A stretch of DNA of 39,969 bases, taken from JBHENC01 sp051000345 (GTDB lineage Bacteria; Acidobacteriota; Blastocatellia; Pyrinomonadales; Pyrinomonadaceae). The stretch is taken from contig JBPCOJ010000033.1 in assembly GCA_051000345.1 (NCBI GenBank), positions 1-39,969 on the forward strand, written 5' to 3'. Position numbers and translations under genes: made by a program. Positions 1 through 8,900 of the stretch are shown here, piece by piece. A model generated the notes under the pieces. The model was not told the DNA's origin. It did not search any database and worked only from the letters and a program-made list of their open reading frames with translations. Position 1 is the stretch's first letter; every line of letters begins with the position of its first letter.

Positions 1-802
1 TAAAGGTGATCGTGCCAGACACCTTAACCGCTTGCCCGGATAAAGTAGTCGGGGAGAAACGAGTTTGGTAAGCGCCCTGCACTGCCGCCTGTCGAAGCAG
101 CGGAGGCCCGTTGATGGCCGTCGCCGAGACAACCTTGCCTGATTCGTCCACGAGAATCTGAACGGACACGGTTCCCTGCTGGCGCGCCGCTTTAGCAATC
201 GCCGGATAAGTAGGGTTCGGCTTGCTGATCGCCTTACCGTTTAGCACGCCGCCTGAAACAACTGAGGGCGGCTTCGGCTTCGGCGTCGGCTTCGGCGTGG
301 CTTCAGGCGGAGGCGGCGGCGGATCATCCAAAACCTCTGTCTTAGTCGGGCCGGTGCGCCCGCCGCCTGTGCCGACTCCGACGGGGCCGGACGGGCCTCC
401 CGGAGCGACATCCGAATTATTCGCGCCTCTTACAACTTGCACGCCCTTCGGAATCGGCGGCACATTGCTGGCTCTTGTTTCGATTTTTTTAGGAACTTCC
501 GTCGGCTGGTCAACGCGCGCAACCAACTCTGTGCGGGTTGCCACTTGACGGTCATCCGTCTTTTGTGGCTTCGGCTGGTCTTTCGGCTGTTCCTGCTGCA
601 CTTGCGGCGGGATCGGAACAGGCGCGACGAGCGTCGTCAACTCTAAATTCTCATTCGAGAGTTGCGCGTCGTACAAATAAACGCTGCCGATTGCGGCGAT
701 TAAGAGCAGCAAGGCGTAAACCGCCATAGTGCCGAGAAAAAACGATCCCTTACGCGTTAAATCGCCTTTATGTGAACTGGACTCGACCAGATTGTCGAAC
801 AT
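1..802 (-). CDS. TonB-family energy-transducing protein, 3' end cut by window edge
   Basis: The frame opens at ATG (800-802) and stays open for 267 codons to the left edge without a stop, so the C-terminus is missing. Seen: a short basic cytoplasmic N-terminus, one hydrophobic segment at about residues 20-43, a proline- and glycine-rich periplasmic linker (runs of PPPPPP and KPTPKPKP), then a TonB C-terminal-like domain starting NPTYPAIAKAA, continuing GTVSVQILVDESGKV and ending FSPTTLSGQAVKVSG. That domain order is the family signature. TonB-type proteins pass proton-motive force through ExbBD to outer-membrane receptors, but many family members have other envelope roles and no ExbB, ExbD or receptor is visible here. 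A purine-rich stretch (GAGGGAGAA) about 10 nt before the ATG is a good ribosome site. It is separated from secF by a 379-bp gap, so it probably has its own promoter. Confidence 0.85.
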   Translation of the reverse strand, partial: MFDNLVESSSHKGDLTRKGSFFLGTMAVYALLLLIAAIGSVYLYDAQLSNENLELTTLVAPVPIPPQVQQEQPKDQPKPQKTDDRQVATRTELVARVDQPTEVPKKIETRASNVPPIPKGVQVVRGANNSDVAPGGPSGPVGVGTGGGRTGPTKTEVLDDPPPPPPEATPKPTPKPKPPSVVSGGVLNGKAISKPNPTYPAIAKAARQQGTVSVQILVDESGKVVSATAINGPPLLRQAAVQGAYQTRFSPTTLSGQAVKVSGTITF

Positions 803-1181
803 TTTTATGTTCTCCCTCGCCCGGTGCCAAATGGATCAGGGTGCGAAACCTAAAATTCGATAATGGCTGTCAAATATATAAATGAGGCACGCGCCCGCAT
901 TCGTTTCTTGTAGAGCAAAAAGTTGGTAAGGCAGGATAGCAGCGGCGCTCGTCGAAGGCTTCTGAACCGAGCGTTCGAGTTGAAAATTACAGAGCCGCTG
1001 AAAAAGATGATTCACGATACCAGCCCTACCGAACGGCGCAGATAATACGGCGCAAACCCAGACCTTTAGCGAGCAATGCGAAAGGCACATGCGTTAAAAA
1101 CTATTCAGTTGGCCAGCAACGGGCGCAGTCTAAGATGCAATGCGTGATGAAGTCAAGCGAAAAAAGTATTCGCTTCAAAAA
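803..1181. other. Intergenic spacer between tonB-like gene and secF
   Basis: About 380 bp without a supported gene. An 84-codon minus-strand frame at 836-1090 lacks any family resemblance, ribosome site or compositional support. The promoter of the TonB-like gene presumably lies near 810-870, but no convincing -10/-35 pair was found. Confidence 0.4.
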
Positions 1182-2288
1182 TCAAGAGCGCGCCGCGCCC
1201 TGCGGTTCATTAACAACGCCGCCCACTCTCGCCTGCCCCGCCCTCGATGCAGTGCGCTCCGTGCCTCTCTTGTTCATCGCGGCGGGCGGCAGCGTGCGCG
1301 CTTTATTCACGTCTAAGCGCTGCTGCCACCAGACCATAATCGGGCTGGCAATGGCGATGGAAGAATACGTGCCGAAGCCGACGCCGATCAGAAGCGCCAG
1401 CGAGAATCCGCGCAGCACTTCGCCGCCGAACAACACGAGCGCGATGACCGAAAGCAGCACGAGGCCGGAGGTAATAATCGTGCGCGACAAAGTCTGATTA
1501 ATCGAATCGTTGGTGATTTTGTAAAGCGAGTCGCGGCGATGCAGGCGCAGATTCTCGCGTATGCGGTCGAAGGTCACGATGGAGTCATTGACTGAAAAAC
1601 CGACGATCGTCAGAAGCGCGGCGATCACCGTCAAACTGATTTCCCATTGCATGATGGAAAAGATGCCGAGCGTTACGAGCACATCATGGAACACGGCGAT
1701 AACCGCCGCCGCGCCGTATGTCCACTCGAAGCGAAAGGCGATGAAGGCGAGAATGCCGACAAGCGCCAGCAACGTCACCGTGATGGCTTGATTGCGCAAC
1801 TGTCGTCCGGCAACAGGGCCGACGGCTTCCGTGCGTTCGATTTTGTAGGCGGCTTGCGCGTCTGCGTTCAAATCGCCCTTCGCTTCCGCGCCGAAGGAAT
1901 CTAGCGCCTGCTTCACTTTCACGCGCCCCGGATCGACCTGCGCCTGTTCTTCTCCCGGCGCGCCCGCGTTGGCGGCTGGCATGGCTTGCTGCGGCAAACG
2001 AATCAGCGTTTCGTCTGCCTTGCTGAGCACGGGCTGCACCACAGCGTCTTTGACTCCGGTTTTCGCCAGCGCCGCACTGATGGCTTCCGCCGACGGCCTC
2101 TGTTTGAAGCGCGCCGTGACTTCCGTGCCGCCCTTAAAGTCAACGCCGAGGTTGAACGGATCATGCCCGGTGGCTTGGCGAATGACTGCCGAGGCTAACC
2201 CTGCGAGCATCAACAACAGCGAGATAACGATAAAGAGGCGGCGATTCGCCAGCCAATCAATGTTTACGTTTTTGAAAAATTGAACCAT
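1182..2288 (-). CDS. secF: Protein translocase subunit SecF
   Basis: SecF, with SecD and YajC, forms the accessory membrane complex that uses proton-motive force to pull preproteins through SecYEG on the periplasmic side. The chosen start is the ATG at 2288 (MVQFFKNVNIDW); the frame is open further upstream, but those 29 codons are read from an interspersed repeat and are not native. The protein is 368 aa, slightly longer than the usual 300-320. Seen: N-terminal membrane helix followed by the periplasmic entry motif LGVDFKGGTEV, then a cluster of membrane helices with the family motif VGFSVNDSIVTFDRIREN. It lies 90 bp downstream of secD in the same direction, the classical secDF order. The extra length is in the periplasmic loop around residues 75-150, which is rich in Ala, Gly and Gln. 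Confidence 0.96.
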   Translation of the reverse strand: MVQFFKNVNIDWLANRRLFIVISLLLMLAGLASAVIRQATGHDPFNLGVDFKGGTEVTARFKQRPSAEAISAALAKTGVKDAVVQPVLSKADETLIRLPQQAMPAANAGAPGEEQAQVDPGRVKVKQALDSFGAEAKGDLNADAQAAYKIERTEAVGPVAGRQLRNQAITVTLLALVGILAFIAFRFEWTYGAAAVIAVFHDVLVTLGIFSIMQWEISLTVIAALLTIVGFSVNDSIVTFDRIRENLRLHRRDSLYKITNDSINQTLSRTIITSGLVLLSVIALVLFGGEVLRGFSLALLIGVGFGTYSSIAIASPIMVWWQQRLDVNKARTLPPAAMNKRGTERTASRAGQARVGGVVNEPQGAARS

Positions 2289-2296
2289 GATAATTA

Positions 2297-2377
2297 AGTG
2301 GTCAGTGGTCAGTGATCGGTGGTCAGTTCTCGTTCCTTGCTTTCCAACTGAAAACTGCCCACTGACCACTGCCAACT
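2297..2377. repeat. Heptad-like GGTCAGT interspersed repeat, inverted
   Basis: The secD-secF spacer is almost entirely made of short iterations: AGTGGTCAGTGGTCAGTG and relatives at 2297-2328, then the opposite orientation AACTGCCCACTGACCACTGC at 2346-2377. The two arms can pair to form a long imperfect hairpin between the two genes. When read as protein it yields the spurious SVVSGQ / TDH-type peptides that often extend gene starts in bacterial annotations. The source family and any mobilising enzyme are unknown from this window. Confidence 0.75.
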
Positions 2378-2378
2378 A

Positions 2379-4076
2379 TTAAATACTGAGTGATTCGACG
2401 CGCTGGCCTTTTTGATTCAAGTGCCAGATAAAAATTGTGCGCGACACATAAACGGCGCTAAAAAGATTGACCAGCAGGCCGAGGATAATCGTGACGGCGA
2501 AACCGCGAATCGGGCCTGTGCCGAAAACGAAAAGAAAGAGCGATGAAACGATGGTCGTGACGTGCGTGTCGATGATTGTCACGAAGGCGCGGCTGAAGCC
2601 TTGATCGACTGCCGACGGAACCGTTTTTCCCGTGTGAAGTTCTTCGCGTATGCGCTCGAAGATAAGCACGTTCGAGTCAACCGCCATGCCGATGGTCAGG
2701 ATAAGCCCGGCGATGCCCGGCAGTGTCAGCGTCGCGCCGAAGATAACGAGTCCCGCCATTGTCAGAATCATGTTCAGAAGCAGCGCGATGACGGCATTGA
2801 CGCCCGATCCGCGATAGTAAAAGAGCATAAAGCCGATGACGAGCGCGAGGCCGAGGAGCGCCGAAAGAATGCCGGAGCGAATCGAATCCGCGCCGAGGCT
2901 AGGCCCCACAGTGCGTTCTTCCTGATACTCGATCTGCGCGGGCAGCGCGCCCGAACGCAAGGTCAGAGCTAAATCTTCCGCGCTTTTTTGCGTGAAGCGT
3001 CCGCTGATCTCGCCCGAATCCGTAATCTGCGATTTGATAAAAGCGATGGACTTCACTTCGTTGTTCAAAACGACGCCCATGTATTCGTTGACGTTTGCGC
3101 CCGTCCACGCGCCGAACTTTTCCGCGCCCGTCGGCTTCAATTGAAACGCAATCTGGTAATCGTTCGCTCCGCCGCCTGCGCGTCCATTGACAGCCTGCGC
3201 GCTTCGCAGATCACTGCCGCCCACAATCGGCGGCTGCTCGATGACGACCCAGCGCTTCGGCTTGTTTTTGTCTTGATCCGTGCTATTGGCATCGGCGGCG
3301 GTTGGCTCGTCGCGGTCTGCGTAAGCCAACGCAATACGATTCGGGCTGTTTCCTGCCGCAGCCTTTGCTTCTTCTTCTGTCGCGTAGGTTTGCGCGGGCG
3401 ACGGACTCGACGGGCTGACAACGTGAACAAGGTCTAAGCGCGATGCCGTGACAAGCAGTTTCTTGACGCGTTCAGGGTCTTGAATGCCGGGCATCTGAAG
3501 AAGTATCTGGTGATCGTTCGGATTGCCGTGCGTCTGCAAGGTCGGCTCCGTCACGCCGAACGCGTTGATGCGACTCTCGATAATCTTCAAGTCCTGATCG
3601 ACGGCTTGTTGCCCGAGCAAGCGCTGTGCGGCAGTCGTCAACGTCCAAGTAATCGTGTTGCCCGAAGTCGAAGCAGTCCAATCGCGCAGATCGATTTTCT
3701 TTTGCACGGCGTCGCGCAAGTCGTCCATCTTCGTGCCGTCATTTGCTTCGAGCACGACGCGGTAAGCGTTATTGGAAATATCGGAGTGCGCGGTTTTAAC
3801 GTTGATGCCTGCGGTTTTGGCGGCATCACTCGCGGCGAGCGCGTTATTGTCCGCGATGCCCTTCAGATATTCTTCGGTCTTGACGCGCATCACGAGATGC
3901 GAACCGCCCTTGAGGTCTAGGCCGAGATGAATGTTGTTGGCGAGCGTTTCCTTGAAGCCGCCGCGAAAATAGTTGCGCGCGGCTTCACTCGTGCGCGGCC
4001 CGATGACAACATAGAGACCGAGAATCGTCACGATGGCGATAACAAGAAAGCGTTGCAGCAGATTCGTTTTCTTCAT
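2379..4076 (-). CDS. secD: Protein translocase subunit SecD
   Basis: SecD is the larger SecDF subunit, an RND-superfamily membrane protein with a big periplasmic P1 domain that captures emerging preprotein. Seen in the 565-aa product: N-terminal helix (residues 7-27), the conserved LGLDLKGGSHLVMRV segment, the P1 region with the INAFGVTEPTLQ motif, the motif SGRFTQKSAEDLALTLRSGALPA cut across the P1/membrane junction, and five C-terminal membrane helices containing IGMAVDSNVLIFERIREE. A low-complexity Ser/Pro/Ala and Asp/Asn-rich insert lies at about 220-275. The start ATG at 4076 gives a short lysine-flanked helix, as expected. Gene order tgt-yajC-secD-secF is the conserved arrangement. The 257-bp gap to yajC is unusually long because it contains an inserted repeat element. 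Confidence 0.97.
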   Translation of the reverse strand: MKKTNLLQRFLVIAIVTILGLYVVIGPRTSEAARNYFRGGFKETLANNIHLGLDLKGGSHLVMRVKTEEYLKGIADNNALAASDAAKTAGINVKTAHSDISNNAYRVVLEANDGTKMDDLRDAVQKKIDLRDWTASTSGNTITWTLTTAAQRLLGQQAVDQDLKIIESRINAFGVTEPTLQTHGNPNDHQILLQMPGIQDPERVKKLLVTASRLDLVHVVSPSSPSPAQTYATEEEAKAAAGNSPNRIALAYADRDEPTAADANSTDQDKNKPKRWVVIEQPPIVGGSDLRSAQAVNGRAGGGANDYQIAFQLKPTGAEKFGAWTGANVNEYMGVVLNNEVKSIAFIKSQITDSGEISGRFTQKSAEDLALTLRSGALPAQIEYQEERTVGPSLGADSIRSGILSALLGLALVIGFMLFYYRGSGVNAVIALLLNMILTMAGLVIFGATLTLPGIAGLILTIGMAVDSNVLIFERIREELHTGKTVPSAVDQGFSRAFVTIIDTHVTTIVSSLFLFVFGTGPIRGFAVTIILGLLVNLFSAVYVSRTIFIWHLNQKGQRVESLSI

Positions 4077-4138
4077 AACAAAATAATCGAAGGTTTATAT
4101 CGAAAAGCTTTTTAAGTGCTGTGTAATTTCAGTTCTTA

Positions 4139-4276
4139 GATTTAATAAATTGCCACTAGCTTCAGCTAGTGGATAAAGTTTCCAACAGAGTAACCGGCTT
4201 TAGCCGAAAGATTTGGCTAAAGCCAATCTCCTTACTGGTAACCCTCCAGCTAAAGCTGGAGGCAATTTATTAAATC
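4139..4276. repeat. MITE-like palindromic element with 16-bp perfect terminal inverted repeats
   Basis: Bounded by GATTTAATAAATTGCC (4139-4154) and its exact reverse complement (4261-4276). Inside are three hairpins in a row: CCACTAGC/GCTAGTGG (4153-4172, 4-nt loop), GGCTTTAGCC/GGCTAAAGCC (4196-4224, 9-nt loop) and CCTCCAGC/GCTGGAGG (4243-4262, loop TAAA). No coding frame is present. The whole 138-bp unit looks like a non-autonomous element or REP doublet of the kind mobilised in trans by a transposase. It lies inside the yajC-secD spacer, so it would be transcribed as a folded RNA between the two genes. Confidence 0.85.
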
Positions 4277-4333
4277 CAAAAGCTTTCATTACAGAGTATT
4301 ACGCATGTCCGCGCCGCAATTCCCTTGTCTGCG

Positions 4334-4639
4334 CTACTGTTTTGCGTCTTCGGCCTGAAGCCCTGCAACGGATGCGCGCGTGATTTCGACAATGGATTTG
4401 TCGGCGCTGCGGATTAAGAGGCTCGTGTCGCGCACGCTCGTGACAGTGCCGATGATGCCGCCTGTGGTCACGATGCGGTCACCCGCCTTTAATTGCGCGG
4501 CCATTTCCTGCAATTCGCGCTGGCGCTTTTTCTGCGGCGCGAGAATCAGAAAATAAAAAACGGCGACGATCATTAGCGGCAGCAATAAACCGCTGAACTG
4601 ACCGATGCCGCCTTGTAAAAGTAAGAGAAGAATTGCCAT
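4334..4639 (-). CDS. yajC: Preprotein translocase subunit YajC
   Basis: YajC is a small single-pass membrane protein that associates with SecDF. The product from ATG 4639 is 101 aa, the normal size. Seen: hydrophobic helix at about residues 12-33 (LLLPLMIVAVFYFLIL), the family signature APQKKRQRE directly after it, then the soluble motif LKAGDRIVTTGGIIGTV. The frame is open for 18 codons upstream, but that extension would put a Cys/Phe-rich segment in front of the normal N-terminus, so the internal ATG is preferred. It follows tgt by 55 bp and precedes secD, supporting one transcription unit. Confidence 0.96.
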   Translation of the reverse strand: MAILLLLLQGGIGQFSGLLLPLMIVAVFYFLILAPQKKRQRELQEMAAQLKAGDRIVTTGGIIGTVTSVRDTSLLIRSADKSIVEITRASVAGLQAEDAKQ

Positions 4640-4694
4640 GTAAATTTGAAGTTGGAAACAGAAGATCGAATTTTCGCAAATTCCATCGCGCAAG

Positions 4695-5927
4695 CTACTC
4701 GACGCCGGACTTTATCCGTTCGAGAAACTCCGCGTGAAACCGCAGGAAATTGCCAGACCGGATAGCTTGCCTTACGCGCCGCATCGTGTCAAGGAAGAAG
4801 AAGAGATTGTGATGCGTCAATAAAACCGCTGCCAGCATCTCTCCCGTGACATACAAATGGCGCAAAAAAGCGCGCGTATGGCGGCGGCACACACTGCATT
4901 CGCACTGCTCGTCGAGCGGCCGAGTATCCCTCGTCCAGCGCGCATTCTTAATCGTCAAACGCCCGCGCGAAGTCCACGCCAAGCCCGTTCGCCCGCTACG
5001 CGTCGGCAGCACGCAATCGAACATGTCTATGCCGCGCGCGACACTTTCCAGCAAATCTTCCGGCGTGCCGACGCCCATCAAATAGCGCGGGCGATTCGTC
5101 GGCAAGAGCGGCGCGAGATGCTCCAACGTGTCGTACATCACGCGCTTTTCTTCGCCGACGCTCAAGCCGCCAATCGCATAACCGTCAAACCCGATTTCGA
5201 CTGTGCGCGCAAAGCTTTCCCGACGCAAATCGAGATAAGTCGCGCCCTGCACGATGCCGAACAAAGCCTGCTCACCGTTCAATTCATCGCTCAACGTATT
5301 GTTCAATTCACTACCGCCGTCTTGCGTTGTCAAAGAAGCATGAGAAGCAACGCGTCCCGCATCCATTTCGTCGCGCTGCAAGTCATCGAAACGAGCGCGC
5401 GAACGCCTCGCCCAACGCGCCGTGAGTTCGAGGCTACGCAGTGCTTCATCGTGCGTCGCCTTGCCCGGCGCGCATTCGTCGAAGACCATCACGATCTCCG
5501 AGCCGAGCGCCGATTGAATCTCCATCGAAACTTCCGGCGACATGAAATGCTTGCTTCCGTTTACATGCGAGCGAAACTCGACGCCGTCTTCCGCGATGCG
5601 CCTGAGCGCGCCCAAGCTCCACACTTGAAAGCCGCCCGAATCTGTCAGCAGAGAGCGTTGCCAGCTTATAAATTTATGCAGCCCGCCGCACGCGCGAATC
5701 GTTTCTGCGCCCGGACGAAGCATCAAGTGATACGTGTTGCCAAGAATAATTCTCGCATCTAATTCGTCAGCTTCGAGTTCGTCGAAGCGCGTGCCTTTGA
5801 CCGTGCCGAGCGTGCCGACGGGCATAAAAACGGGAGTTTCGATTGTGGCGCGGCGCGTCTGCAAAATTCCTGCGCGCGCTTCATTTTCCTGCGCCAGCAC
5901 TTGCCAGCGAATCGGCGGTTTGCTCAT
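4695..5927 (-). CDS. tgt: tRNA-guanine transglycosylase (queuine tRNA-ribosyltransferase)
   Basis: Tgt exchanges guanine-34 for preQ1 in GUN-anticodon tRNAs (His, Asp, Asn, Tyr) on the way to queuosine. Seen in 410 aa: TDSGGFQVWSLG with the catalytic Asp96, DECAPGKATHDEAL, FGIVQG, GGLSVGE, the nucleophile region DMFDCVLPTRSGRTG, and the zinc site CECSVCRRHTRAFLRHL followed by a downstream HH. The (A/G)PG and zinc motifs are intact, so it should be active. Unusual: about 35 extra residues at 180-216, a polar Asp/Ser/Gln-rich stretch between the region after DECAPG and the FGIVQG strand. Usual bacterial Tgt is about 370-385 aa, which accounts for the extra length. It is the first gene of the tgt-yajC-secDF group and lies 31 bp after the histidine kinase gene. 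Confidence 0.97.
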   Translation of the reverse strand: MSKPPIRWQVLAQENEARAGILQTRRATIETPVFMPVGTLGTVKGTRFDELEADELDARIILGNTYHLMLRPGAETIRACGGLHKFISWQRSLLTDSGGFQVWSLGALRRIAEDGVEFRSHVNGSKHFMSPEVSMEIQSALGSEIVMVFDECAPGKATHDEALRSLELTARWARRSRARFDDLQRDEMDAGRVASHASLTTQDGGSELNNTLSDELNGEQALFGIVQGATYLDLRRESFARTVEIGFDGYAIGGLSVGEEKRVMYDTLEHLAPLLPTNRPRYLMGVGTPEDLLESVARGIDMFDCVLPTRSGRTGLAWTSRGRLTIKNARWTRDTRPLDEQCECSVCRRHTRAFLRHLYVTGEMLAAVLLTHHNLFFFLDTMRRVRQAIRSGNFLRFHAEFLERIKSGVE

Positions 5928-5958
5928 TGGAGTTAAAAATAGAATTGAAAGGATTGAA

Positions 5959-8900
5959 CTACTTTTGATCTGGCGCGTTGATAAAGGGCATCAGCTCTTG
6001 TCTAGGCTCGACGTCTTGGCTGATGATCGGCAGGCGCACGATAAAGGTTGCGCCGTGGCCGTCGCTTTTGGCTTCAACTTCGCCGCCGTGCGCTTCCGTT
6101 AATTCCTTGACGAGCGCGAGGCCGATGCCCAGCCCGCCGTGCCGTCTTGTCGAAGAGCCGTCGGCCTGCCGGAAACGATCCCACACGTAAGGCAAAAATT
6201 CCTGCGTGATGCCTTCGCCCGTGTCTTCGATTTCAACGACGATCCAGCCCGGCAAACGATCAACGCTTTTTTCCTCACGAAAGACTTTTGCGGCGTTGAG
6301 CAGGCGCGAGCGCACCGTAATAAAACCCTCTTCAGGCGTAAACTTAATCGCGTTGGTCAATAAGTTCCAGAAAATCTGCTGCATACGATGCGCGTCCACA
6401 TAAGCGGCGGGCAGATTCCGGTCAAGCTCCAGATTGAGTTTTTGGCGGCGCGCGATGGCCGCCTGACGCACGACCTGCACGGCTTCCAGCACGGCGATGT
6501 TGACATCGAAGGGCGCGCATTCGAGACGCAGGCCGCGTCTTTGTATGCGCGACAAATCGAGCAAATCGCTGATTAACTGCGTCAGCGAATCGCCGGAACT
6601 GCGTATGACGTTGACGCCGTCCGTGAACTCTTCATCCATATTGTAGAGTTCGTGTTCGGCAAGGAGTTCCGCCCAACCTTTGATAGCCGTTAAAGGCGTG
6701 CGCAGTTCGTGCGAAAGCGTTGCGAGAAATTCGTCCTTGAGCCGGTTGGCCTCGCGCAGTTCAGAGATTAAGCGCGCGTTTTCGAGCGTCGAGCCGACCT
6801 GCGTCGCAACCGCCGTCAAAAGGTCTATGTCGTCTTCGCCCCAGTGCCGCACGCGCCGCGTTTGATGAGCGATGAGCGCGCCCGTGACGCGGCCTTGGTG
6901 CATAATCGGCACGGCGGCGAGGCTTTTCACAGTGGTTTTTTCAATTATGTCTTCGATGCCCTGCGCGATTTCGTGCGCGGCAATGTCGGCGGCGACAAGC
7001 GGCTGGCGATGATCCTTGATCCATTGCGGAACGGGCGAGCGCTCGCGTATGTCCGTATCGCTGCTGATCGGCGCAACGCCCTGCCTGCACCACTCGCCGC
7101 GAAAATCTATCCAGTGGCTTTGCGCGAACATCACGGCGAGGCAGCGATCCAGATCGAGGACTTCGCCGACGCGCCCGACGACAATCTCGACGGCGCGTTT
7201 TGAATCGTTGGCCTGCTGCAAGGAAATCAGCAAGCGATTGACGACTGCCTCGCGCTCGGCCTGCGCTTGAATCGTGCTGAAGAGGCGCGTGTTGGCGATG
7301 GTTTCGGCAACCTGCGCCGCGAAGATTTCCAGCAGCTGCGTGTCGCGCCAGCGAAACCCGCCGGGACGATTGGCGACATAGATAAAGCCTATGACTTCGC
7401 GCTTGATGCGCATCGGCACGCTCAGGGCGCTGCGCACGTCGTAGCGCTCTATGAAGTCCCGATTGAAGCGCGCGTCCTGTGCGGGATCGTTTGAAAAGAA
7501 AGGCTCGCCCAGTTTGTAAACGTCCGCGCTTGCGCCGCTCCCGTTGAGCAGAAAACTAAAATCGCGTATCGCTTCGGGCGTCGTGTTGTAGCCGGGAGCT
7601 TCGGCGCGCACAAGGTTGCGGCGGCGATCATACGTCGCAATCAAACAGCTTTCGCCGCCGACGAGTTCGGCGATGGCGCGCGTCAATCGCCCGTAGAGTT
7701 CCGAAGTGTCCGTCAGCGTCGAAAAGGAGCGCGAGATTTGATAGAGGCCTTCGAGTTCGGCGTTGCGGCGGCGGCTCGCTTCGTAAAGCCGCGAGTTGGT
7801 GAGCGCAACGGAAACCTCGCGCGCCACTGTGCCGAGCAGAAGCGCATCGTCCGTCGTCCATGCGCGCGCGCCAGAGCAATCGTGAAGGCTAATCAGGCCT
7901 TTGCGCACGCCGCTTGTAGTAACGGGCGCGACCAGCAAAGAGCGCGCGCCGAGCCGTTCGTACAATCCGATCAATTCATCTTTGTCGGCGCGCAATTCTG
8001 CAATATCGTTGACGGCAACGGGCGCATCTCCGGCGAGCACCCGTTGCGCAAAAGCACTTGCACGTAGCGGCAAACTATGGCCGCGCAACGAGGCGACGTC
8101 GCGCCGCGACAGATATTCGTAATTAACGAGCGCGTATTCATCTTCGTTTTCGATAAGCGCGATGTGGCAGCAATCAGCCGCGAGCGCGCCGCCGAGCGCA
8201 TCGACTGTTTCCTGCAATACGGACGCGGGATCAAGGGAACTGGCAAGCTGGCGTCCGATGCGCCCGGCTAATTCTTCGCGGCGCGCGGCGGCTTCCATTT
8301 CTTGCGAGCGGCGTTCGGATTGTTCGAGCAGCAGAACCTTTTCGATGGCGAGCGCAAACGGCGGGGCGAGACGTTCGAGCGCGAGCAGATGTTTGCGCCC
8401 GTAAGCGTTCGGCGTGCGGCTCGTCAGATTGAGACTGCCGAGCGCGCCGCTAATCGAAAAAAGCGGGCAGCACACAGTCGAGTGAAAAGCTTCGCGCTGT
8501 AAATCCCGATAGACGTTGAAACGCTTTTCCTCATCGAGTTCGGGAATCACGATCATGCGCTGCTCGCGCAGGGCGAGTTCCGTCACGGAGCCGCGCATCG
8601 CGCCCATCGCGCCGACGTTGAGCGATCCGGCGTTCGTCCCCGACATCGCAAAGACGCGCAAGGATTCACCGTTTTCTTCGCGCACGGCAATCGACGCGCG
8701 ATCAAAAGGAATCAGCGCGCCCATTTGCTTGCTCGCCAACTCGAAGACTTCGCCAATCGTGCGGCTGCTGTTGACGGCGGCGACAATGCGATTGACGACT
8801 TCGAGCTGCTCCGTCGCTTCGCGTAAATAATCGAAAAGCGCATCCATCTCCGCGCTCGTCACGACGCCTGCGCCGCCGCTGCTCTTCTGCTCCGACAATT

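Noticed and set aside
836..1090. An 84-codon minus-strand frame between tonB-like and secF
   Set aside because: No ribosome site, no family similarity, Cys-rich random-looking composition.
4857..5762. A 301-codon open frame on the plus strand opposite tgt
   Set aside because: It is antisense to an unmistakable tgt gene; in this GC-rich sequence long antisense frames arise from codon bias, and it has no family features.
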